Source: JAICJR01 sp036494715 (GTDB taxonomy: Bacteria; Actinomycetota; Thermoleophilia; Solirubrobacterales; Thermoleophilaceae). From it: 64,000 nucleotides of DNA. Every line of letters begins with the position of its first letter. The first letter of the stretch is position 1. Below are positions 50,503 through 57,655 of the stretch, piece after piece. The notes under the pieces are model-generated. The model searched no databases. It was not told where the DNA came from and saw only the letters and a list, made by a program, of their open reading frames with translations. Location of the stretch: positions 1 through 64,000 of the forward strand of contig DASXNY010000150.1 of the NCBI GenBank assembly GCA_036494715.1. Direction: 5' to 3'. Position numbers and translations under genes: made by a program.

Positions 50503-52379
50503 TGGCTCCGCACGAGAACGACGCCGCGCTGCGCCTCCTCAACCGCATCCTCGAGGATCCCGAGTACCGCGCGCGCTTCCGGCGCGACCCCGATGCCGCG
50601 TTGCGAGAGCAGGGAGTGGAGCGCCTGGCCCAGGAACTCCCCGCGGAGAAACCGATGCAGACGCTCGACATCCGCGAGTCGAGGTCCAGCCTGGCGGGCG
50701 CGTTCATGGCGGCCGCCGCGGAGGGCGTGAGCGTCCTCGACCTGGCACACCACGGCTTCGGCGCGGGCAGCCAGGCGGCCGGGCCCGCCATGCCGGTGGA
50801 GCACAACGCATCGGCTCCTGTTCCTGCCTCGGCTGTCGATCCCACCAGCTACCCGCCAGCGGCGGCGGCGCCACCGGTCGACCCGAACGCGCCCGCTGCG
50901 GCCGAGCAGGTGGGCACGCCGCCGGTGCAGCCCGAGCAGTACACGCCGCCCGCGCCACCGCTCCAGCCGGACGCCTACGCGGCGCCCCCGCCCCCCGCGG
51001 CCCCGCCCCCCGCGACCCCGCCCCCCGCCGCCCCGCCCGCGACAGCGGGCGCCTGGCCGAACGCGAGCAACTGGCCGAACGCGAGCAATTGGCCGAACGC
51101 CGGCAACTGGCCGAGCGCCGGCGCGGCGAGCGCCCAGGCGCCCGCGACCGGCCAGCCGCCCGCGAACGGCTGGCCGTCGTATGGCGCTCCCTCCGGACAG
51201 CCCGCCGCACCGGAGCCGAGCGTGGCGCCCGAGCCGTCGGGGAGCGGATCGGCGGGTGACGCCCTCGATCTCGGCAGCTCGGGCGGTTACCCCGGCGATT
51301 CCGCCTCCGAGCAGCAGGTGGCCGCCTGGATGGGGAGCGCTGCGCAGAAGCGCGGGCTGCCGTCCGAGCTGCCCGTGATGGCCTCGCTCGTCGAATCTGG
51401 GATGAAGAACCTGAACTACGGGGACGCCGACTCGGTCGGCTTCTTCCAGATGCGCCTGAGCGTCTGGAATCAGGGCGGATACAGCGGCTATTCCTCAGAC
51501 CCCGAGAAGCAGCTCGATTGGTTCCTCGATCAGGCGGTGAAGGTCAAGCAGCAGCGCTTGGCCGCCGGTGAGCCCGTCGACCCGGCGCATTACGGCGACT
51601 GGGTCGCGGACATCGAGCGCCCGGCCGCCCAGTACCGCGGCCGCTACGAGCTGCGCCTCGGCCAGGCGCGCTCGCTGCTCCAACAGGCGCAGGGCAACCA
51701 GCATCCGGCCGCCGCGGAACTCGTCAACGCCGTGCCGGGCGGAGCGCCGGCCGCCGCCCCGGAGGCGATGCTCGCCGTAAACGAGGCGAAGCAGGAACTC
51801 GGCGTCCCGTACGTGTGGGGCGGCTCGAGCCCGAAAACCGGCTTTGACTGCTCCGGCCTCGTGCAGTGGGCCTACGCGAAGGTGGGCATCCGGCTGCCGC
51901 GGACCTCCGAGCAGCAGATACTCGCGCCCGGGGGAACGCCCGTGGATCGCTCCCACCTGCTTCCCGGCGACCTGGTCTTCTTCCGCAACTCGGCCGGAGA
52001 CGTGCACCACGTCGGGATCTCGCTCGGCGGCGACAAGTTCATCAACGCTCCGCAGACGGGCGAGAACGTGCGCGAGGCGAGCCTGAAGGAGCCGTACTTC
52101 GCCCAGGAGTTCGCCGGCGGGCGGCGCTTCGTGAAGGCTACGTCGGGAGCCGTGCAGGCCCGCGCGGCGTCGGGCGCAGTGGCACAGCAGCCGCCGGCGA
52201 TCGATCCGCGCGCGGTGCACCTCGCGCGCCAAGCGCTCGAGCGCGACGCCGCCGAGGTCGTCCGGCCGGGCACAGCACTACACCAGGCGCTCCAGCGCCA
52301 GGAGCTCGGCAAGGGCAACCAGGTGCAGTTCCTCAAGGCCGCTGATGTCCTTCGAGCGAGCCGCCGGAGACAAGGCTGA
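50502..52379 (+). CDS. NlpC/P60 peptidoglycan hydrolase with leader-like N-terminus and lysozyme-like middle
   Basis: Protein of 625 aa. Residues 1-90 have no signal peptide but resemble RiPP-type leaders (LLNRILEDPEYRARFRRDPD, then AAEGVSVLDLAHHGFGAG). A Pro/Ala-rich stretch (about 100-265) includes four WPNASN-like repeats. A transglycosylase-like region (about 275-380; LPVMASLVESGMKNL, SVGFFQMR) is followed by an NlpC/P60 domain (about 425-545) with Cys450 in GFDCSGLVQWAYAKVG and the His in VHHVGISLG. It should cut peptidoglycan stem peptides. Coupled to the FHA-PqqD-M50 gene. Its last 47 nt overlap the 3' end of the convergent sortase gene. Confidence 0.87.
   Translation: MAPHENDAALRLLNRILEDPEYRARFRRDPDAALREQGVERLAQELPAEKPMQTLDIRESRSSLAGAFMAAAAEGVSVLDLAHHGFGAGSQAAGPAMPVEHNASAPVPASAVDPTSYPPAAAAPPVDPNAPAAAEQVGTPPVQPEQYTPPAPPLQPDAYAAPPPPAAPPPATPPPAAPPATAGAWPNASNWPNASNWPNAGNWPSAGAASAQAPATGQPPANGWPSYGAPSGQPAAPEPSVAPEPSGSGSAGDALDLGSSGGYPGDSASEQQVAAWMGSAAQKRGLPSELPVMASLVESGMKNLNYGDADSVGFFQMRLSVWNQGGYSGYSSDPEKQLDWFLDQAVKVKQQRLAAGEPVDPAHYGDWVADIERPAAQYRGRYELRLGQARSLLQQAQGNQHPAAAELVNAVPGGAPAAAPEAMLAVNEAKQELGVPYVWGGSSPKTGFDCSGLVQWAYAKVGIRLPRTSEQQILAPGGTPVDRSHLLPGDLVFFRNSAGDVHHVGISLGGDKFINAPQTGENVREASLKEPYFAQEFAGGRRFVKATSGAVQARAASGAVAQQPPAIDPRAVHLARQALERDAAEVVRPGTALHQALQRQELGKGNQVQFLKAADVLRASRRRQG
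50985..51045 (+). repeat. Proline/alanine low-complexity repeat in the NlpC/P60 gene
   Basis: A cytosine-rich tract encoding runs of PPPA and APPP. Runs of CCCCGCCCCC recur with a period near 15-18 nt. It is a flexible wall-spanning linker and a possible hot spot for slippage. Confidence 0.7.
51054..51122 (+). repeat. 18-nt tandem repeat encoding WPNASN
   Basis: Three complete 18-nt units starting at 51054, 51072 and 51090 (WPNASN, WPNASN, WPNAGN), plus a partial fourth at 51108 (WPSAG). DNA identity between units is high. Copy number is likely to vary between strains. Confidence 0.85.
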
Positions 52380-53097
52380 GGCGGTCCGGTCGCACGAGCA
52401 GCGGCAGTCGCCGCCAGCGCTCGAGCGAGACCAGCACAGTGACCCGCCGGGTGGCGGGCACGCGGGCGGCGTAGACGATCGTGTTGTCGATGTAGTGGCC
52501 GCTCGCCCTGTCGAAGCTGCCCGAGCAGGTGATCAGGCGGAGCGTGGCGCCCCGCGTGTGCTCGAACACCTTGCCGGCGGGGAAGTCCACTTTCGGCCAG
52601 CGCTCGAGGCCCTGCACGCGGAAGTTGACGGCACTGCCGTCGGCTCGACGGATGCGGATCAGGTCGCCGCGCCGTAGCTCGCCCAGACGGGAGAACACGG
52701 CGGGACCTGTCTTCGAGTCGACGTGTCCGGCGATCACCGCCGCGCCGCGCTCGCCGGGCTCGGGACCCGGCCGGAACCAACCGGCGTCGACCGTGTTGCC
52801 CGGCACCTGCATCGTCCGGTCGGGGTTCAGTCCCAGCGGCACCATCGGCGCCGACACCCCGATCGCGCGGATCGCAATCCGTCGCGGCGCCGCCGCCTGG
52901 CGATCGACCACGCCGACGCGCTCGCTGCTCGTAAGCGCGGCGTCTGGAAGCGGTCGGGCGAGCGCGGGCTCGGGCGGCAGGGAGGCGCTGCCCCCGGCCA
53001 CGATCGCGACCGTCAGTCCCACCAGGGTGCCGACGGTCGTGCCCACGAACAGCGGCGCCGCGAGCCGACGCCCGCGGCGCCCCCCGCGAGTGGTCAC
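52333..53097 (-). CDS. Class E/F-like sortase
   Basis: Transpeptidase of 254 aa with one N-terminal helix (about 13-35) and an extracellular sortase barrel. The catalytic triad is visible: His125 in VIAGHVDSKTGP, Cys191 in RLITCSGSFD, and Arg212 in NTIVYAAR. Such enzymes join proteins to peptidoglycan or process surface polymers. The GTG start overlaps the stop of the anchored-protein gene (GTGA), so substrate and enzyme are probably co-translated. The 3' end overlaps the NlpC/P60 coding end on the opposite strand by 47 nt. Confidence 0.87.
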   Translation of the reverse strand: MTTRGGRRGRRLAAPLFVGTTVGTLVGLTVAIVAGGSASLPPEPALARPLPDAALTSSERVGVVDRQAAAPRRIAIRAIGVSAPMVPLGLNPDRTMQVPGNTVDAGWFRPGPEPGERGAAVIAGHVDSKTGPAVFSRLGELRRGDLIRIRRADGSAVNFRVQGLERWPKVDFPAGKVFEHTRGATLRLITCSGSFDRASGHYIDNTIVYAARVPATRRVTVLVSLERWRRLPLLVRPDRLSLVSGGSLEGHQRP

Positions 53098-53537
53098 CGC
53101 TCGAACGCGCGCCGGCGGCGGGCGTGGACGCCGGCCGCGATGGCGAACGCCGCCAGTCCCGAGCCAAGGCCGAGGAGCCCGCTGTCCGAGTGGTGCTGCG
53201 CCATCCCGCCTTCACCGGCCTGAATGCCGCCCTGCGCGACGATGCCGGTGTCGGTGCTCGTCGTGGTGACGGTGGCGGCGACCGTCTGGGAGGTGTCCGT
53301 CGTCTGCTTTCTGCTCACGCGCTTCTGCGTGTGCTTTTTCACCTGCGGCGGCTTGGGCACCGCGGGCGGCGCGGGCGTTGTCGGCGCGGGCGTCGTCGGC
53401 GCCGGCGCCACTGGCTGCGTGTTCGGCGGTACGGGAGCCGTCGGGGTGTCGTCCTCCCCGGCCATCGCGGGCGAGGCCGCGAGCAGGGCGAGCAGCGCCG
53501 CGGCTGTTGCTCCGCGTTTGATCGTTCGCTTGCGCAT
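53094..53537 (-). CDS. Secreted Pro/Thr-rich protein with C-terminal membrane anchor (probable sortase partner)
   Basis: Protein of 147 aa with a signal peptide (about 1-27, LLALLAASPAMA), a Pro/Thr/Ala-rich stalk (about 30-65), a basic segment, then a C-terminal helix (about 117-137, GLLGLGSGLAAFAIAAG) and an Arg-rich tail (HARRRRAFER). This is the layout of a sortase substrate, but I see no LPXTG or LAXTG; the residues before the helix are Gln/His/Ser-rich. ATG 53537 has AAGGAG at 6 nt. The stop overlaps the sortase start. Confidence 0.78.
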   Translation of the reverse strand: MRKRTIKRGATAAALLALLAASPAMAGEDDTPTAPVPPNTQPVAPAPTTPAPTTPAPPAVPKPPQVKKHTQKRVSRKQTTDTSQTVAATVTTTSTDTGIVAQGGIQAGEGGMAQHHSDSGLLGLGSGLAAFAIAAGVHARRRRAFER

Positions 53538-53565
53538 CTGAACTCCTTCGCGTCTCATGTCGCGC

Positions 53566-54090
53566 TCAGCGGAGCCTCAGCGCGCGCTTGCTGGTCACGG
53601 CCAGGTTTCCGGACGAGTCCACCGCCCGGACGGCGAGCTGGTAGCGGCCGCGGGCCAGGTGCTTGGGGAGCCGGAAGCTCCAGTTGGTCGTGCCATGCGC
53701 GGTCAACCAGGTCGGCTTCTGGCAGCTCTTTGCGCGGGCGAGGCGGTGGGAGCGCGACAGGAAGCGGCAGCGCTTGCCGGACTTCCGATCGAGCGACACC
53801 GTGATCTGCGCGACCTTGCCGCTTCCGCCCGTGCCGCAGCCGAGATCCCTCGCGCCTCCGCGCAGCAGTCGCGTGCGGCTCACGTGAGCGGAGGGCGTGG
53901 AGATGTGGACGCTCGGCTTGCTCGTGTCGACGCACGCGCCGGGGGCGCCGCCGGGAGTGGGCGCGGGCGCTGAGATCGGCGCGGGCACGTTGGCCGGCGG
54001 CGCCGGCTCGTCGGTGGCGAGCGCGGACACGGTCGGAATCGACAGACACGCGCCGGTGAGCGCGAGCAGCAGAGTGAGACGGCGGAACAT
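53566..54090 (-). CDS. Secreted Ig-like/beta-sandwich protein
   Basis: Protein of 174 aa with a signal peptide (about 1-25). A Pro/Ala-rich linker (about 28-48) leads to a beta-sandwich-like domain (about 55-174) with cysteines (CVDTS, DLGCGTGG, RCRFLS, SCQKPTW) and a C-terminal RGRYQLAVRAVDSSGNLAVT strand pair typical of bacterial Ig-like modules. No enzyme motif. ATG 54090 has an AGGAGG site at 5 nt. It is 28 nt upstream of the sortase-partner gene, on the same strand, so the three form a likely operon. Confidence 0.75.
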   Translation of the reverse strand: MFRRLTLLLALTGACLSIPTVSALATDEPAPPANVPAPISAPAPTPGGAPGACVDTSKPSVHISTPSAHVSRTRLLRGGARDLGCGTGGSGKVAQITVSLDRKSGKRCRFLSRSHRLARAKSCQKPTWLTAHGTTNWSFRLPKHLARGRYQLAVRAVDSSGNLAVTSKRALRLR

Positions 54091-54235
54091 CGGGACCTCC
54101 TGGTGACGTGGTCGGTGAAACGCGGCTGGTGTCACCAGGGAACTCCAAGAAGCGGGCCCGCTCAAGAACGGATTCCTGTCGCCTGAGCGGAGGTGCTTCT
54201 TGCCCCTATTACGCGCGCGCGCGAGGCTGCTAGCC

Positions 54236-55192
54236 ATGAGACGATCCCTCGCCACGCTCCTAGTCCTCGGCGTCGCTGTGCTGGCGGCGCTCCCCGCCGC
54301 CTCGGCCGCGCCGCAGCGCTCCTTCGGCGTCTACCTCGATCCCGCGCAGCTCGATGGCTGGTCGGCCGCGGTCGGCGCGCGGCCGCAGCTGCTCGCTGCG
54401 TTCGAGGCGTTCTCGCGCGAGCGGACGCTCGCCGACTGGCTCGCGCAAGTCGAGCAGCAGCACATCTCACGGGTGTTGGTCACGTGGGAGCCGTGGACGC
54501 CGGTTCCGACGTCGTTGGGCGTGCTTCAGCAGTCGCTGCCCCAGCCCGGCTTCCGCAACCGCGACATCGTCAACGGCGTCCAGGACGGCTACATCAGGCG
54601 CTTCGCCCGTGCGCTCGGCCGCTTCCACGGCATCGTCTACCTGCGCTACGCGCACGAGATGAACGGCACGTGGTACCCGTGGTCGCACGATGCCGCCGAC
54701 TACCGAAAGGCCTGGCGCAGGATGGTGCGTCTCGTCCTCGGCGTGGGCGCGCGCAACGTCCGCTTCGTCTGGTCGCCCAACCTGAACATGTACCAGCCGC
54801 GCAAGCGATGGCTCAGCAACCTGCGCCGCTACTGGCCGGGCGCCGCCTACCTCGACGATGTCGGCGCGACGGTGATCGACTTCGGCGGGGCGCGGAGACG
54901 CTTCTACACGGTCAAGCGCATCGCGGCGCGGCTGCAGATCCTGAGGCGGCTGTACCGCAAGCCCGTGATGCTGACCGAGACCAACACGGCTTACGACGGC
55001 CGTGTGACGTGGCTCGAGCAGCTGCGGCGCGCCCTGCGCTCCATGCCCTGGATCGTGTCGGTGGATTGGTCGCAGCTCAAGAGCCGCGGCCAGGCCGACA
55101 TCCCCGGAGTCGGACTGCTCGACTGGGACGTGCGCCAGGACCCACCTGCCGCCGCCGTCCTGCGCGGCATCATCGACGACGGTCAGCGTTAG
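54236..55192 (+). CDS. GH26-like secreted glycosidase (second copy)
   Basis: Protein of 318 aa with a signal peptide (about 1-25, ending ASAA). The acid/base motif is LRYAHEMNGTWYPW (Glu141), the nucleophile is MLTETNT (Glu248). It aligns along its whole length with the first copy at 47921-48940, which also carries IDFGG, FVWS and DPPAAAV. The two copies bracket the FHA-M50/NlpC/sortase segment. ATG 54236 gives the best signal peptide; an upstream in-frame ATG at 54200 is possible. Substrate unknown. Confidence 0.86.
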   Translation: MRRSLATLLVLGVAVLAALPAASAAPQRSFGVYLDPAQLDGWSAAVGARPQLLAAFEAFSRERTLADWLAQVEQQHISRVLVTWEPWTPVPTSLGVLQQSLPQPGFRNRDIVNGVQDGYIRRFARALGRFHGIVYLRYAHEMNGTWYPWSHDAADYRKAWRRMVRLVLGVGARNVRFVWSPNLNMYQPRKRWLSNLRRYWPGAAYLDDVGATVIDFGGARRRFYTVKRIAARLQILRRLYRKPVMLTETNTAYDGRVTWLEQLRRALRSMPWIVSVDWSQLKSRGQADIPGVGLLDWDVRQDPPAAAVLRGIIDDGQR

Positions 55193-55318
55193 CGGCATGC
55201 GCCCGGCTCACAGGGCGGCGCGGCGAGGCGTGCGGGGGAGGAACACACCAAGCCGCCCTTGGGAGAGGGGGACCCGGGCGGCGAGCTCTACGCCGCCCTG
55301 TCAACCGGGCGCTTGTCG

Positions 55319-57139
55319 CTAGGGATTAGATGGCGGGGTGGGGGGGTTGGGAGGATTGGGCGGATTCGGGGGGTTCGGCGGATTCGAGGGGTCGCCCGAG
55401 GATTCGCAGGAGTCGTCGCTCGGGTCGTCTGAGCTCGAGTCGCCCGCGCAGGACCCGCTCTGCGCCGGGGCGCTGGAGGAGGGGCTCGACGGCGCCGCGC
55501 CGGTCGGTCCGGGAAGCGTGCCTGGCGTGCCCGACGACGCCTCCGCGGTCTGTGTCGCGGTCTCCACCGCGGTGCGGTCGGTGCGCACGGCGGCCATGGC
55601 GGCGTCGTAGCCGATCTGGTCGTTCTGGCCCGCCGCGGCGGCGGCCGCGCGATAGTCGCTCGCGGTCTGCTGTAGCGCGGCAGCGAGCGCGGCGGTGGGT
55701 CCCGGTCCCGTCCCGCCCGGAAGCGCCGCCACCCGCTTGGCCGTGCGCTCATAACTGCGGGCGTTCGCGAGCGCCGCGCGCTGCTTCGACTTGATGTCGC
55801 CCGTGGGCGTGGCGGCGCCCTGCGACTGGCTCGTCTCGACGCCGTTGAGGGCCGTGCTGTCGGACGCCCGGGAGGCCCCGTTGGGCTGGATGGTGGCGGC
55901 GGCCGAGCGCGGCGAACCTCCGCCGCGATGCGCGGCGAAGGCGGCCGCCAGCGTGACGCCCAGCAACCCGATCACAAGCGCCGCCGCCACCCTCCTGACG
56001 AGCCGGCGCCCTGGCCGGTCGCCGCCCGTGTCCGCGGGCGCGCCCATCGGCTCGGTGCGTGGCGGGACCGTGGCGGCGTCCCACGGCCCGTCGAAGGGCC
56101 GCGTTCCCGTCAGCTCACCGGTCTCGAAGTACGACGGCGCCAGCGGCTCGGTGGCCGGAAGGCGCGCTTGGGTCAAGGGTCCGGCGGGCGCGCCGGGAGG
56201 TGGAGGGGTGGCCGGACCCGGGATCGGGGCCCGCCCCGCCCCATCGAGCGCGGGCAGCGCGGAGCCGCGCCGCCAGCGTGGTCCGAGCAGCTCGATCAGC
56301 GTCGGCTCGAGCACATCCCAGGCCTCCGCGGCAGACTGGGGGCGTTCCGCCGGCTCCTTTGCCGTGAGGTCGACGATCCAGTCGGAGAGGCGCGGCTCGA
56401 GATCCGGCACCAGCTCGATCGGCGGCTGAATCGGCTCGTTGACCTGGCGCAGCAGGATCTTCATCGGCTCGCCCGAGTCGGCATAGGGAAGCCTGCCCAC
56501 GAAGAGCTCGAAGGCGACGATGCCGAGCGCGTAGAGGTCGGTCCATGGCCCGATCTGCTCGGCCAGCGCCTGCTCGGGCGCCATATAGTTGGGAGTGCCG
56601 ACCGCGGTGCCCGTCGAGGTGAGCGCGGCAGTGTTGCGCACCGTGCTCGTGGCGCGTGCGATCCCGAAGTCGGCGATCTTCACCCTCCCTTCCCCAGTGA
56701 CCATGATGTTCTCGGGCTTCAGGTCCCGATGGACGATGCACTGCCGCTCGGCGAGGCTCAGCCCGGCGAGTACACCCTCGAGCAGTCCGCCGATCTGGGC
56801 CAGCGACAGCCTGCCGACGTATGGCCGCAGCGAGCCGCGCTCGACGTACTCCATGGCAATGTAGGGCGCGCCGTCCTGCTCGAAGTAGTCGTGGACCGTG
56901 ACGATGTTCGGGTGGCTGAGCGATCCCGCCAGCCGCGCCTCGCGGAGGAAACGCTTTGCGAACAGCGCGTCGGGCGTCCGAAGCGAGTCGAGTTCCTTGA
57001 GGGCGACGAGGCGGTCGAGGTCGATCTGGCGCGCGAGATAGACGGTGGCCATGCCGCCGCGGCCGAGCTCGTTGAGCAGCTCATAGCGACCAACCACCCT
57101 CCTCGCGCCCGGTATGCCCTGGGGCGCTGGGTTGCTCAC
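55319..57139 (-). CDS. PknB-like Ser/Thr protein kinase with extracellular Pro-rich tail
   Basis: Membrane kinase of about 606 aa. The kinase domain (about 19-285) is intact: GRGGMATVY glycine loop, ALKEL lysine (Lys48), IVHRDLKPEN, IADFGIA and GTPNYMAPEQ. A Pro-rich juxtamembrane segment precedes one helix (about 378-397). The outer part is helical (Ala/Gln/Thr-rich, about 440-530), then a Ser/Asp and Asn-Pro-Pro repeat tail. It lacks PASTA repeats. The GTG 57139 start has no good ribosome site. It may phosphorylate targets read by the FHA protein at 48943 (inference). Divergent from the HxlR gene. Confidence 0.88.
   Translation of the reverse strand: MSNPAPQGIPGARRVVGRYELLNELGRGGMATVYLARQIDLDRLVALKELDSLRTPDALFAKRFLREARLAGSLSHPNIVTVHDYFEQDGAPYIAMEYVERGSLRPYVGRLSLAQIGGLLEGVLAGLSLAERQCIVHRDLKPENIMVTGEGRVKIADFGIARATSTVRNTAALTSTGTAVGTPNYMAPEQALAEQIGPWTDLYALGIVAFELFVGRLPYADSGEPMKILLRQVNEPIQPPIELVPDLEPRLSDWIVDLTAKEPAERPQSAAEAWDVLEPTLIELLGPRWRRGSALPALDGAGRAPIPGPATPPPPGAPAGPLTQARLPATEPLAPSYFETGELTGTRPFDGPWDAATVPPRTEPMGAPADTGGDRPGRRLVRRVAAALVIGLLGVTLAAAFAAHRGGGSPRSAAATIQPNGASRASDSTALNGVETSQSQGAATPTGDIKSKQRAALANARSYERTAKRVAALPGGTGPGPTAALAAALQQTASDYRAAAAAAGQNDQIGYDAAMAAVRTDRTAVETATQTAEASSGTPGTLPGPTGAAPSSPSSSAPAQSGSCAGDSSSDDPSDDSCESSGDPSNPPNPPNPPNPPNPPTPPSNP
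55340..55387 (-). repeat. Asn-Pro-Pro repeat at the kinase C-terminus
   Basis: A 9-nt repeat encodes four or five NPP units at the extracellular end of the kinase, just before the stop. It is a rigid, wall-spanning type of tail. Guanine-rich on the + strand. Confidence 0.7.
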
Positions 57140-57193
57140 GCCGACAACGATGCGGCCGCCCGCCGCATCCCACAAGCGCCGTTGCCGACCGCA

Positions 57194-57212
57194 CGATAAG
57201 CGTCCGTTATCG
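57194..57212. promoter_or_regulatory. Candidate HxlR operator between the kinase and HxlR genes
   Basis: CGATAA-N7-TTATCG, a perfect 6-7-6 palindrome with AT-rich arms in a GC-rich region. It lies 55 nt from the kinase start and 78 nt from the HxlR start, so it could control both. Assignment to HxlR is by location. Confidence 0.5.
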
Positions 57213-57289
57213 CTCGCTGATCGGCAGCGTGGATCGCGCGATCGGAGGGTTCTTTTGAACTCGCTTCCCAGGTCGCGACCCTTAGGGGC

Positions 57290-57655
57290 ATGCATGGGGA
57301 GCCCTCCGAGTTCGAGATGATCGCCGGTACGCGCGCAGTCCTGGAGCTGCTCGGCGGTAAATGGACGATCGAGGTGCTCTACCTGCTCGCCAACGGGAGG
57401 CGGCGCTACAGCGAGGTGTACTACGAGGTGGGGGAGGTCTCGAAGAAGGTCCTCACGCGCACGCTTCGAAAGCTCGAGCAGAGCGGGCTGGTCGAGCGCA
57501 CCGTCTACCCGGAGGTTCCGCCGCGAGTCGAGTACTCGCTCACCCCACTCGGATGGAGCATCACCTCGCCGCTGATGGCCATGTACGAATGGGCCGCGGA
57601 CAACCTCCAGGCGAGAGGTGACCGGCTACGGCTGGTCCCGCAGCTCGCCGCGTGA
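57290..57655 (+). CDS. HxlR family transcriptional regulator
   Basis: Winged-helix regulator of 121 aa. The HxlR core runs from about 8 to 105: GTRAVLELLGGKWTIEVLYL, GRRRYSEVYYEVGEVSKKVL, TRTLRKLEQSGLVERTVYPE, RVEYSLTPLG. HxlR proteins usually sense oxidants, aldehydes or metals, often through Cys; there is no Cys here. ATG 57290. Its TGA overlaps the GTG of the next gene (GTGA), so it is coupled to the membrane-anchored integrase-like protein. Confidence 0.9.
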   Translation: MHGEPSEFEMIAGTRAVLELLGGKWTIEVLYLLANGRRRYSEVYYEVGEVSKKVLTRTLRKLEQSGLVERTVYPEVPPRVEYSLTPLGWSITSPLMAMYEWAADNLQARGDRLRLVPQLAA

